From the IMG/VR virus record IMGVR_UViG_3300035688_000038, positions 1-32,993 of that record: a stretch of DNA of 32,993 nt; one strand, written 5' to 3'. Positions 5,039-11,724 of the stretch are shown in pieces (the first letter of the stretch is position 1; the number at the start of each line of letters is the position of its first letter). Below the pieces are notes generated by a model that was not told the origin of the DNA, searched no databases, and saw only the letters and a list, made by a program, of their open reading frames with translations. Origin of the DNA: a virus. A program made the translations under genes and the position numbers.

Positions 5039-6044
5039 ATTTGAAATGGCTTATTTAAAAAGTGGCATTTATGGAATAACTGGCACCGGAAAGACATATA
5101 CGGGATGGCTCATCGCCATGGGTCTTTGGCATTATATCAAAGATAAAACCAAAAAGAAACCTGGTCCGATAGCCTTTGCAGATACGGAAACCGGGTCTGA
5201 TTTTATTTATGATAGGTTTAAAAAGGAGGCCGATGAGATCGGGTTGGTCAGAACAAAAACAAGGGCATTTAAAGATTTAATTGATATCGTGAAAGAGGCA
5301 GCAAAAGAATGCTCTATATTACAAGTTGATTCAATAACTCATTATTGGAATGAGGTTTTGAAGGCATATAAAGCAAAAAATAAAATAAATGTAATTAGTC
5401 CAAAGCATTGGATTCCTCTAAAAGAAACTTGGAGGGAATATTCAGATTTATATATAGACAGTCAACTGCATGTAATAATGTGCGGAAGGTCAGCTGACCT
5501 TTGGGAGGAAATACCAGACGAAGAAGGAATATTAGAACTTCATAAAAAGGGAACAAGAATGAAGGCAGAGGGAGAAATGGGATATGAAGCAAACTTGCTT
5601 ATGGAGATGACGCTTGAGCAGGTTACGGTAGCCGGAATACCAAAGTATGTTCATCGCGGCTGGATAAATAAAGATAGATTCGACGTAATGACATTTAAGC
5701 ATTTTGATGAGCCAAAATTTGAAAATTTCTTGCCTCACATATCAAGATTAAACATAGGTGGAAAACACAGCGCAATAGACTTGTCTCGAAACAGCGAACA
5801 GATGTTTGAAAAGAAAGAAAGCAGATTTGATTATATGCGACAAAAGGAAATCCTGATTGAAAAAGTCCAAACCACCATTTGGCTTATCGAGGCTGGCCGA
5901 GATGACGAATCTAAAAAAGCCAGACTTAAACTACTTGAAAAAACATTTAAAACAATTTCTTTTGAAGAACTCAAGGAAATGGACAACGAAAGACTATCTG
6001 CTGGCCTAAAGAAATTGGAAGAATTAAGGAAGGTGAAAAAGTGA
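5016..6044 (+). CDS. Sak4-like RecA-fold ATPase (single-strand annealing recombinase)
   Basis: The 342-residue protein has a Walker A motif GITGTGKT at 20-27, an ADTETGSDF segment at 55-63 and a Walker B strand ending in Asp105 (ILQVDSITHYW). It also has a RecA-core-like continuation (HVIMCGRSADLW, MGYEANLLMEM). This pattern fits the AAA/RecA-type ATPases of phages that include Sak4, a truncated Rad51-like recombinase. Sak4 proteins promote strand annealing with a partner SSB, and an SSB-like gene follows two genes later. The C-terminal 80 residues are helical and charged. The start has GAAGAGGAAG upstream; the stop overlaps the next GTG as GTGA. Confidence 0.75.
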   Translation: MKILKPIEFEMAYLKSGIYGITGTGKTYTGWLIAMGLWHYIKDKTKKKPGPIAFADTETGSDFIYDRFKKEADEIGLVRTKTRAFKDLIDIVKEAAKECSILQVDSITHYWNEVLKAYKAKNKINVISPKHWIPLKETWREYSDLYIDSQLHVIMCGRSADLWEEIPDEEGILELHKKGTRMKAEGEMGYEANLLMEMTLEQVTVAGIPKYVHRGWINKDRFDVMTFKHFDEPKFENFLPHISRLNIGGKHSAIDLSRNSEQMFEKKESRFDYMRQKEILIEKVQTTIWLIEAGRDDESKKARLKLLEKTFKTISFEELKEMDNERLSAGLKKLEELRKVKK

Positions 6045-6352
6045 AACTCAAAGAACTTGAAAAAATCAAAATCCTGGGAAAGACTTATGATATTATTTGG
6101 ACAAGCCAAGCGGAGACCGGAGAAATACTTCAAGGAAAAATTGGGGTTTCTTTTCCAAGTTTAAATAAAATCTATATAGATAATACGATTCCAGAATCAC
6201 AACAAATAGATGCGTTTTTTCACGAGTTCTTAGAATCTGTGGATGAAGAATTAGAACTAAAATTAGAACACGGAAACATTTCAAGATTGGCCTGTGCCAT
6301 CACCGCACTTTTGCTTGATAATTCAGGCAATTTAATTTTTGAAAAGGAGTAA
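6041..6352 (+). CDS. Phage metallopeptidase-like protein with altered HEXXH
   Basis: The 103-residue product follows a common phage pattern: a beta strand with GKIGVSFPSLNKIYID, then a helix AFFHEFLESVDEEL and a final LACAITALLLDN. In relatives the helix reads HEILHAI or similar. Here His61 and Glu62 are kept, but the second zinc ligand is Glu65 instead of His (HEFLE). It may bind metal through another residue or have lost activity. It starts with GTG overlapping the ATPase stop and precedes the SSB-like gene by a few bases, so it lies inside the recombination module. Substrate unknown. Confidence 0.6.
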   Translation: MKLKELEKIKILGKTYDIIWTSQAETGEILQGKIGVSFPSLNKIYIDNTIPESQQIDAFFHEFLESVDEELELKLEHGNISRLACAITALLLDNSGNLIFEKE

Positions 6353-6355
6353 ACA

Positions 6356-6805
6356 ATGACCCGATACTGTGAAGATGATTATTCTAAATTTAAACTTCCG
6401 CCAATCGGCAAAGGATACACTTTCAGAATAATGAAAGAACCGATAGCGAAGAAATCACAAACGGGAAAATCCCTTACATTTTATTTTGAAAGCATAATTG
6501 CGATTGCACCAGATGATAGCGAATATCCAATGAGAGCCTGGGTAGCATCCTGGGAAGTTGGGAGCATTTGGAGAGCATTGGGATTTGAAAAAGTCCTCGA
6601 TGTGGTTACCAATAAAATGTTCTGGGATATTGATTTCGGTAAACTTGTCGGCATGGAATTTGAGGGTGAAATTTGCCACGAAGAAAATATAAACAAACCA
6701 GGGAAGTTCCACCCCAAAATTATAAATGTTGTGATTCCGGTAGAACAGCCAGAAGACATTCCCGAACCTACAGGCGAAAAGGATGACGAAGAGATTCCCT
6801 TCTAA
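6356..6805 (+). CDS. Single-stranded DNA-binding protein-like
   Basis: The 149-residue product has a beta-rich body (KGYTFRIMKEPIAKKSQTGK, LTFYFESIIAI, GMEFEGEICHEE) consistent with an OB-fold. It ends in a Pro/Glu-rich linker and the acidic tip EKDDEEIPF. A terminal DDDIPF-like tip is the hallmark by which bacterial and phage SSBs recruit partner enzymes. It lies next to the Sak4-like ATPase, the arrangement expected for an annealing module. The ATG follows a good AAGGAG site four bases after the preceding stop. The OB-fold is inferred from pattern, the tip is seen directly. Confidence 0.7.
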   Translation: MTRYCEDDYSKFKLPPIGKGYTFRIMKEPIAKKSQTGKSLTFYFESIIAIAPDDSEYPMRAWVASWEVGSIWRALGFEKVLDVVTNKMFWDIDFGKLVGMEFEGEICHEENINKPGKFHPKIINVVIPVEQPEDIPEPTGEKDDEEIPF

Positions 6806-7307
6806 CAAAAAAATTTTTATCTTCTATATTGCAGTTTTCTGTATCGCCGCAAGTTGTATCAGTTTTGGGATTGGCATTGGATTTATTGTAAAGAAAAAAG
6901 AAGTGATTATAAAACCAGTCATAATCCAATCAACAAAAATAGTAAAAGAAATTTGGCTTGCAGATTTATATCAGACGGGAGTGACTAGTTGGTATGGGAA
7001 TCCCGAACACGGAAATATTACTGCGTGGGGCAAACCGTTTGATATGTTCGCATATACAGTTGCTCATCAAAGATTAAAATTTGGAACAGTTATTAGCATA
7101 AAAAATTTAGGAAATAACAAAGAATGCTTTGCAATGGTGACAGACCGAATTCCAGAAAAATGGGTAAAAAGGGGCAGGATTTTAGATTGTAGTTGGGCGG
7201 TAGCAAATGAATTAAATTTTATTGAAAAGGGTCTAACTAAAGTTGAAATAAGAATTTTAAGAAAGGTCAAATTTAATGAATTGCTTGAAACGGGGGTTAA
7301 GAAATGA
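6783..7307 (+). CDS. Membrane-anchored RlpA-like double-psi beta-barrel protein
   Basis: Residues 11-36 form a hydrophobic N-terminal anchor (FIFYIAVFCIAASCISFGIG). The domain after residue 66 shows the RlpA pattern in order: TSWYG (68-72), HGNITAWGKPF, AHQRLKFGT with His95, TDRIP with Asp121, and RILDCSWAVANEL with Asp135. RlpA of bacteria is a lytic transglycosylase that acts on denuded peptidoglycan strands at the septum, and these conserved polar residues are kept. Here the protein would sit in the inner membrane facing the wall. It lies in the early operon, far from the lysis genes, and overlaps the SSB gene by 23 bases. Wall remodelling in infected or lysogenic cells is one reading. Confidence 0.75.
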   Translation: MTKRFPSNKKIFIFYIAVFCIAASCISFGIGIGFIVKKKEVIIKPVIIQSTKIVKEIWLADLYQTGVTSWYGNPEHGNITAWGKPFDMFAYTVAHQRLKFGTVISIKNLGNNKECFAMVTDRIPEKWVKRGRILDCSWAVANELNFIEKGLTKVEIRILRKVKFNELLETGVKK

Positions 7308-7822
7308 GCGAACGAAGAAAATATAAAGAACGGTATATAAAAGATAACCAATTAAAAATATTCGTTGAAAATTTTATCCTGAGAAATGGGCGGATTCCCA
7401 AGCCAGAAGAGTTGCCAAGAAAAGGAAGCACGGTGGAGACTCACTTCGGATCATACGAAGAAATGATTGATATGGCTTTCGACATTCTGAACAAAACTCA
7501 TGGAAGAAAAGACGGGACGAAAAGATATTGTCGAAACTGCCACAAGGAACTTGAGTGGTATCGCTGGTATTTTTGTGACAACAACCATTGCCAGGAAGAT
7601 TTTATGGCGAAAGATTCTTGGCCGTTTGGACAATTTAAAGAAAAAGAAGAGGCAGAAAAAATCTATGGCATGATTCCAGAAGAAGAGAATAAAAAGATTT
7701 ATGAACCTTGCGTTGGGTGTGAACTCGATTGCAGAATTCGTGTGCCAGAGAAAACCGCAAGTCAATATAAAATCATGTGCAGAAAAACGGGATTTGGAGA
7801 GTTGGGTGTTGCAGAAAGTTAA
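7304..7822 (+). CDS. Zinc-finger DNA-binding protein, unknown function, 172 aa
   Basis: The N-terminal 60 residues (IFVENFILRNGRIPKPEELP, then GSYEEMIDMAFDIL) resemble the small helical DNA-binding modules found in phage regulators and endonucleases. A treble-clef-like finger follows: YCRNCHKELEWYRWYFCDNNHCQEDF, shown here as C-x2-C near residues 76-79 and C-x4-C near 92-97. A second pair, CVGCELDCRI, lies near 137-144. The arrangement could be an HNH-like nuclease without the usual His-Asn-His, or just a DNA-binding protein. It starts at an ATGA overlap with the RlpA-like gene, and its end overlaps the nuclease gene. Confidence 0.6.
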   Translation: MSERRKYKERYIKDNQLKIFVENFILRNGRIPKPEELPRKGSTVETHFGSYEEMIDMAFDILNKTHGRKDGTKRYCRNCHKELEWYRWYFCDNNHCQEDFMAKDSWPFGQFKEKEEAEKIYGMIPEEENKKIYEPCVGCELDCRIRVPEKTASQYKIMCRKTGFGELGVAES

Positions 7823-8111
7823 GAAGGGAAGTCGAAAGGAAAAACTTTGTGCAGATGAGTTGAAAGCACAAGGATACATTATTTGGAAAACTATTCGACA
7901 TCGGTTTTTGCAGATAGATGTTTTTGGTTTGTTCGATGTTCTTGCGCTCCACCCGAATGGCGAACACATACTTTTCATTCAAGTAAAAAGCAATGCTTGT
8001 CCAAACGAAACCAGAGATAAAATTCGAGCATTAAAAATGCCTACGGGTTGCGAGAAAGAGATATGGATTTGGAAAGACCGCAAGGGATGGATTAAGGAAT
8101 ATTACTTGTAA
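7806..8111 (+). CDS. PD-(D/E)XK nuclease, Holliday-junction-resolvase-like
   Basis: The product (101 residues from GTG 7806) has the minimal restriction-endonuclease fold pattern: KKGSRKEKLCADELKAQGY with the first acidic residue, LQIDVFGLFDVLAL with Asp, and HILFIQVKSN as the E/Q-x-K strand. This order matches archaeal Hjc-type and VRR-like nucleases used by phages to resolve recombination junctions. The catalytic acid before Lys is Gln, as in several resolvases. The GTG is chosen because GGAG lies six bases upstream; the in-frame upstream codons overlap the previous gene and lack a site. TTG at 7809 is the alternative. It completes the ATPase/SSB module. Confidence 0.7.
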   Translation: MLQKVKKGSRKEKLCADELKAQGYIIWKTIRHRFLQIDVFGLFDVLALHPNGEHILFIQVKSNACPNETRDKIRALKMPTGCEKEIWIWKDRKGWIKEYYL

Positions 8112-8122
8112 GGAGAAAAATA

Positions 8123-8287
8123 ATGTCAATTATTATTTTGAAATGCTTGGTTATCTTGAATGCAATCGCAGCGGGTGTTCTTACGGGGGCGATGATTGGC
8201 AGGGGTGAAATCAAGAAAATAAATATTATTGTTGTTGTTTTGGGAATTTTATATTCGGTGGGAGTTTTATTTTTTTTTCTAAAGTAA
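8123..8287 (+). CDS. Small two-span membrane protein, 54 aa
   Basis: A strong AAGGAGA site precedes ATG 8123. The product has two hydrophobic stretches (about 3-24, IIILKCLVILNAIAAGVLTG, and 34-53, INIIVVVLGILYSVGVLFFF) joined by a short basic turn RGEIKK. This is a helical hairpin in the inner membrane. Holins can look like this, but the gene lies in the early operon and the lysis cassette is elsewhere, so a different role is likely. Its end forms one copy of the 33-base repeat at 8281-8313. Confidence 0.6.
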   Translation: MSIIILKCLVILNAIAAGVLTGAMIGRGEIKKINIIVVVLGILYSVGVLFFFLK

Positions 8288-8313
8288 GGAGAAATGAAAT
8301 GACAAAAAAGAAA
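8281..8313 (+). repeat. Direct repeat C, copy 1 (initiation cassette)
   Basis: This stop-SD-start segment, from AAAGTAAGGAGAAAT through the codons for MTKKK, is 32/33 identical to 8484-8516. The two copies flank the gene at 8299-8490 and look like a duplication or recombination seam. Confidence 0.85.
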
Positions 8314-8490
8314 GGGAATAAAATAAACTCACTTGAAATGCTTTTTTTAAATTTTCCAAGCGAATTAGAAAAAGCAAAAAAATGTAAAAGTTGTATTGCC
8401 ATTACTTTGCTACTTTCAGCATTCTGTAATGAGGCAAGAGAAATTGTCAACAGCGAAATAAAACAACAAAGAAAGGGCAAAACAAAGTAA
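8299..8490 (+). CDS. Hypothetical small protein, 63 aa
   Basis: The product starts MTKKKGNKINSLEMLFLNFP and contains KAKKCKSCIAITLLLSAFCN, with three cysteines and a basic tail. No family is recognised. The start has AAGGAGAAATGAA upstream; an overlapping ATG at 8294 would stop after one codon. It is bounded by the two copies of a 33-base repeat, so it could be gained or lost as a cassette by recombination. Confidence 0.55.
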   Translation: MTKKKGNKINSLEMLFLNFPSELEKAKKCKSCIAITLLLSAFCNEAREIVNSEIKQQRKGKTK

Positions 8491-8516
8491 GGAGAAATAA
8501 AATGACAAAAAAGAAA
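8484..8516 (+). repeat. Direct repeat C, copy 2 (initiation cassette)
   Basis: This is 32/33 identical to 8281-8313 and initiates the next gene, so both genes begin with MTKKK. Confidence 0.85.
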
Positions 8517-8750
8517 AAAGAACCTGAATACATATGGTTTGATTACATCTTAATTTTAGAAAATGGAAGAACCGTTGAAATCAAAATCAGAGAAGATGCT
8601 GTTGATAAAGTTTATGAAGAAATAAAACAACACCTTGAATTGAATGGTATTTGGTGGTGTGGTAATTGGTATGGAGATTGTTTTAATGCCAAGTATCTTG
8701 GGAATTGTCTTGATTATATTGATTTCAAAAAAGTGATTGGGATTGGTTAA
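8502..8750 (+). CDS. Hypothetical protein, 82 aa
   Basis: The product begins MTKKKKEPEYIWFDYILILE and has a Trp/Cys-rich stretch (GIWWCGNWYGDCFNAKYLGN). Strand-helix-strand patterning (ILENGRTVEIKI, then VDKVYEEIKQHLEL) suggests a small alpha/beta fold. No catalytic motif or membrane segment is seen. It shares its initiation cassette with the preceding gene. Family not recognised. Confidence 0.55.
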   Translation: MTKKKKEPEYIWFDYILILENGRTVEIKIREDAVDKVYEEIKQHLELNGIWWCGNWYGDCFNAKYLGNCLDYIDFKKVIGIG

Positions 8751-8768
8751 TAAGGAGAAACAAACATA

Positions 8769-9695
8769 ATGGCATATTCAAACGGAATTGAATGGAATAA
8801 AGAAAAAATTGAAAGAGTGAAAAATCTAACGATTAAGGGATATTCAGGTTCTGAAACAGCAAATCTCCTTTCTGCGGAATTTGACGAAACGGTAACCACG
8901 GCTGCCGTAAATGGAATAAAAAGCAGGCACGGAATTTTAAACTCCCTGATACTCAAAGACAATTCCATAAAAGTTTATGACGGATATCTACAATTGCCAG
9001 ACGACAAAACATATACAATCGTATGCGATATCCATTCTCCATATCACCATACAGAATGGGTAAATCGAGCGATATTGATTTCCAGTATTTTCAATTCAAA
9101 AAATCTGGTTATCGCCGGCGATCTGTTTGATATGAATTTCGCAAAACACTGGCCCAAACAGGAAGGCGAACAAGGAACGAGTCTTGATGATGAAATTGAA
9201 CAGGTTGGGCAAATTATATGTTTCTTAGATTATTTTGACATGATTTATCTCATTCGTGGCAATCACGAAGATAGGCCCACAAGGAAAACAGAGGCACTTA
9301 TTCAAGCACGATACATCATTAAATTGATGACAGAAAAAGTATATGACAAGAAATTTATTTATAGCTATTACGACAGAGCTTATATAGGCAATGATTGGAT
9401 GGTTATTCATCCCAAGTCTTATAGCCAAATTTCTGCATCTACAGGTGTCCGCTTGGTAGAAAAATATCGAAGGAATGTAATGAATGCACACGGTCATTTC
9501 CAGGCTTTCAGGTATGACAGAAGTGGGAAGAACATTGCAATAGACCTTGGTTGTTTATTAGACCCGATGAGAATTGGATATAAAAATCTTTCAACAACGA
9601 CACACCCAGAATGGAATAATGGATTCGCTGTATTAAAAAATAATCATATTCATCTCTTCGGTGCCTATACCGACTGGGAATCTAAAGAAAGGTGA
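8769..9695 (+). CDS. Metallophosphoesterase with N-terminal HTH
   Basis: The 308-residue protein has all five calcineurin-like phosphoesterase motifs in order: DIH (87-89), GDLFD (117-121), GNHE (164-167), His214 (VIHP) and GHFQ (242-245, preceded by His241). These bind a two-metal centre that hydrolyses phosphodiesters; phage members include Mre11/SbcD-like nucleases and lambda-type phosphatases. Residues 1-55 form a separate HTH-like module (KNLTIKGYSGSETANLLSAE), so the enzyme may be directed to DNA. It sits downstream of the recombination genes and is followed 10 bases later by a HNH endonuclease. Substrate is not evident from the sequence. Confidence 0.85.
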   Translation: MAYSNGIEWNKEKIERVKNLTIKGYSGSETANLLSAEFDETVTTAAVNGIKSRHGILNSLILKDNSIKVYDGYLQLPDDKTYTIVCDIHSPYHHTEWVNRAILISSIFNSKNLVIAGDLFDMNFAKHWPKQEGEQGTSLDDEIEQVGQIICFLDYFDMIYLIRGNHEDRPTRKTEALIQARYIIKLMTEKVYDKKFIYSYYDRAYIGNDWMVIHPKSYSQISASTGVRLVEKYRRNVMNAHGHFQAFRYDRSGKNIAIDLGCLLDPMRIGYKNLSTTTHPEWNNGFAVLKNNHIHLFGAYTDWESKER

Positions 9696-9705
9696 AATTA
9701 AATAA

Positions 9706-10308
9706 ATGAATTATTGTATTGACTGTGGAAAAGAGATTTGTAGAAAGGCGAAGCACTGTCATTCGTGTGCGAATAGAAAACGGAAATTTTCAGAAGAGAC
9801 AAAAATAAAAATGAGCAAGGCACACAAAGGAATAATTTTTTCAGAAGAACATAGAAAAAAATTAAGTGAAGCCGGTAAAAAGAGATGTGTTTCTGAAGAA
9901 ACAAAAAAGAAAATAAGCATGGCGCATAAAGGCAAACATCTTTCGGAAGAAACCAAAAGAAAACTGAGTGCGATGATGAGGGGTCGAATCGGAGAAAATG
10001 CTTTAAACTGGAAAGGCGGAAGAAGATTAAGCTACGCGGGCTATGTTTTAATTTATTCTCCCAATCATCCGCATTCTGGTGGCGGAAAATGTGTTTGTGA
10101 ACATCGTCTTATTATGGAGAAATATATTGGTAGATATTTGTATCCATGGGAAACAGTCCACCATATCAATGGAATTAAAGACGATAACCGAATAAAAAAT
10201 TTAAAACTGCTTCCTGGGAATGAACACAATACAAAAATTCAAGAAATATATAAAGAGAATTTGTTTCTCAAGAAGCAATTAACAAGATTTTTAGAAATTA
10301 AGGTCTAA
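9706..10308 (+). CDS. HNH homing endonuclease with NUMOD3 repeats
   Basis: The 200-residue product starts with a C4 zinc ribbon (Cys4, Cys7, Cys18, Cys21). It continues with four NUMOD3-type DNA-binding repeats of the form SEETKxKxSxAHKGK (about 29-95), and ends in an HNH domain: CEHRLIMEKYIGRYL, then HHINGIKDDNRIKNL and a closing EHN. NUMOD3 modules guide homing endonucleases to their targets. The HNH core is closely related to that at 1201-1647. The NUMOD3 repeats resemble those of the Vsr-type enzyme at 27703-28392. It is freestanding, right after the phosphoesterase gene, with only a weak SD. Confidence 0.88.
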   Translation: MNYCIDCGKEICRKAKHCHSCANRKRKFSEETKIKMSKAHKGIIFSEEHRKKLSEAGKKRCVSEETKKKISMAHKGKHLSEETKRKLSAMMRGRIGENALNWKGGRRLSYAGYVLIYSPNHPHSGGGKCVCEHRLIMEKYIGRYLYPWETVHHINGIKDDNRIKNLKLLPGNEHNTKIQEIYKENLFLKKQLTRFLEIKV

Positions 10309-10311
10309 AGA

Positions 10312-10590
10312 ATGAAGAATCTAACAATAAATTTTTCCATCGAGGATGAATTATTTTATAGACTCAAAGACTATTGGCCATTCTTCCAAAGGGTTCACGG
10401 GCCATTCTTAATTTCGGAATTAGTGAACAGAATCATCAATGCGATAGAAAACAATGAGCAGGCTATAGAATTCAATATCGGAAAGGACAAGAATGCCGAA
10501 AACTTCCAAAAAGAGTTATCTGAATATTCATCTGAAGATTTGGGGGAACTGCGGTTGTGGCGAAACGATTGGAAACTAAATAGAAAATAG
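10312..10590 (+). CDS. Hypothetical protein, possible ribbon-helix-helix, 92 aa
   Basis: The N-terminus MKNLTINFSIEDELFYRLKD followed by FLISELVNRIINAIEN resembles the strand-helix-helix of ribbon-helix-helix DNA-binding proteins. The insert between the helices (YWPFFQRVHGP) is unusual. The C-terminal half is acidic (KELSEYSSEDLGELRLWRND). The gene follows the HNH endonuclease after three bases and may have been the original neighbour of the phosphoesterase before the endonuclease arrived. Function is uncertain. Confidence 0.55.
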   Translation: MKNLTINFSIEDELFYRLKDYWPFFQRVHGPFLISELVNRIINAIENNEQAIEFNIGKDKNAENFQKELSEYSSEDLGELRLWRNDWKLNRK

Positions 10591-10598
10591 GAGCAACC

Positions 10599-10745
10599 AT
10601 GAATATTTTAAAGGGACTTTTATTCGCTTTCCTGATGTTGTCTGGTTTAATTCTTTGTGCGATTGCTGACTTCCTGCTTTGGCCTGGAAGACTAATTAAA
10701 AAAGCAAGCACAGCATTATGGAAAAAGGCGAGGAGGTTGGTATGA
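10599..10745 (+). CDS. Small membrane protein, 48 aa
   Basis: ATG 10599 has TAGGAG seven bases upstream. The product has one hydrophobic segment at about 4-27 (LKGLLFAFLMLSGLILCAIA), followed by a basic tail (RLIKKASTALWKKARRLV). By the positive-inside rule the tail stays in the cytoplasm. Its TGA overlaps the next ATG as ATGA, a sign of coupled translation. Function unknown. Confidence 0.6.
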   Translation: MNILKGLLFAFLMLSGLILCAIADFLLWPGRLIKKASTALWKKARRLV

Positions 10746-11056
10746 AAAAAAGCAAAGAAGGATTCGGCAAACACCTCACAATTATCTTGAAAAAAATGTG
10801 CAAAGTGGTCGGCGCAAAATTCGATGAGATGGATTTTAAGGATGCACATTGGTATTACAAATACTCATGGACAGAAAAACAGGAGAAAGAGTTTATTGAT
10901 TGGATGGCTAATTATCTTTACAAAAATAAAGAAGCGAGATGGGAACTCTGCGAATTCCCACAGTCTCGTAGAAACAAAAAATATTACAGGGATGGTGCAG
11001 GACAATGGATTTGGAATTATGGGTGGCGGGTAAAAAATGAAAAAAACGTGGATTGA
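10742..11056 (+). CDS. Hypothetical protein, 104 aa
   Basis: ATG 10742 is chosen because AGGAGG lies five bases upstream and it overlaps the previous stop as ATGA; an in-frame ATG at 10718 would lie inside the membrane-protein gene. The product is rich in Trp, Tyr and Lys (HWYYKYSWTEKQEKEFIDWM, DGAGQWIWNYGWRV). That composition suggests a compact soluble protein. No motif or family is recognised. The end overlaps the next gene by 20 bases. Confidence 0.55.
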   Translation: MKKSKEGFGKHLTIILKKMCKVVGAKFDEMDFKDAHWYYKYSWTEKQEKEFIDWMANYLYKNKEARWELCEFPQSRRNKKYYRDGAGQWIWNYGWRVKNEKNVD

Positions 11057-11360
11057 CCGAGATGTGTCATTAACATTTTCGCTGGATGACGAAGATGGTG
11101 GAGAATTTGAGATTGAGGTAGAAGAAGATTTTTATCGAGATTTCAAAGAAATTGAAAATCAATACTGGGCGATGCAGGATATTTTAGAAAAGATTTATGA
11201 GGAGAAGGCAGATAAAAAATTCTTTGAGAAGTTCAATCGTTGTCCAGAATGTAATGGCGAAGGATACATAGAACAGGATGCTGGCGGTGGAAACGCCAAG
11301 AAATTCATGTGCGAGAAATGCGAGGGAAGAGGAGAGATAAAAGGAGAATCGCATGGATGA
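11037..11360 (+). CDS. DnaJ-type zinc-finger protein, 107 aa
   Basis: An acidic N-terminal half (DDEDGGEFEIEVEEDFYRD) leads to two CxxCxGxG motifs, CPECNGEG at 69-76 and CEKCEGRG near 92-99. This is the cysteine repeat of DnaJ and TsaA-type zinc centres, which bind one zinc and unfolded or partner proteins. No J-domain is present. The next gene repeats the same two motifs, so the pair arose by duplication. Overlaps with both neighbours indicate coupled translation. Confidence 0.65.
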   Translation: MKKTWIDRDVSLTFSLDDEDGGEFEIEVEEDFYRDFKEIENQYWAMQDILEKIYEEKADKKFFEKFNRCPECNGEGYIEQDAGGGNAKKFMCEKCEGRGEIKGESHG

Positions 11361-11523
11361 ACAAATCCAATGTCCACATTGTAATGGCGAAGGTGAGTTT
11401 ATTGAGGCCGATAGATTTGCCGATGATGACGGGCGAAGGAATGTAAAACATATCAAATGTGAACATTGCGGTGGAGATGGATGGATTGTGGAAGAGAAAA
11501 AGGAGAATCGGGATGAGCATTGA
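11353..11523 (+). CDS. DnaJ-type zinc-finger protein, 56 aa (partial paralogue of its neighbour)
   Basis: ATG 11353 has AAAAGGAGAA upstream and overlaps the previous gene by eight bases. The product contains CPHCNGEG (residues 7-14) and CEHCGGDG (about 36-43), the same paired motif as the C-terminal half of the 11037-11360 product. The two may form one split or duplicated zinc protein. The SD segment AAAAGGAGAATCG recurs before the next gene, supporting duplication of the whole unit. Function unknown. Confidence 0.65.
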   Translation: MDEQIQCPHCNGEGEFIEADRFADDDGRRNVKHIKCEHCGGDGWIVEEKKENRDEH

Positions 11524-11701
11524 ACACGACAAAAGAGAAATAGATAACATGAGTCAAGAAGAAATGTGTCGCTTATGGAGATTTGCACCTTCGGGTTATC
11601 GTTTATTTCTTGGAGAACTAGGTTTTTACTTTGAGAAAAAATTGAGAGAGAAGGGTGGATTTACGCCAGAAATATCAAGAAAGCTTGATTGGGAAAGATG
11701 A
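11513..11701 (+). CDS. Hypothetical protein, 62 aa
   Basis: ATG 11513 (MSIEHDKREIDNMSQEEMCR) is preferred over an in-frame GTG at 11459, since AAGGAGAA lies 8 bases upstream and it overlaps the previous stop by eleven bases. The product is helical and charged. It contains LWRFAPSGYRLFLGELGFYF, and may be a protein-protein adaptor. No family recognised. Confidence 0.5.
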   Translation: MSIEHDKREIDNMSQEEMCRLWRFAPSGYRLFLGELGFYFEKKLREKGGFTPEISRKLDWER

Positions 11702-11724
11702 GATAGAGAAAGCAAGGAGAAGCC

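Noticed and set aside
7451-7978. A 175-codon minus-strand ORF opposite the zinc-finger and nuclease genes
   Set aside because: It is antisense to two well-supported genes, has a Phe/Ser/Cys-rich composition typical of reverse frames in AT-rich coding DNA and has no ribosome site.
8123-8287. Two-span early membrane protein as the phage holin
   Set aside because: It is in the early operon, whereas a two-span protein directly coupled to the endolysin (24989-25204) fits the holin role better.
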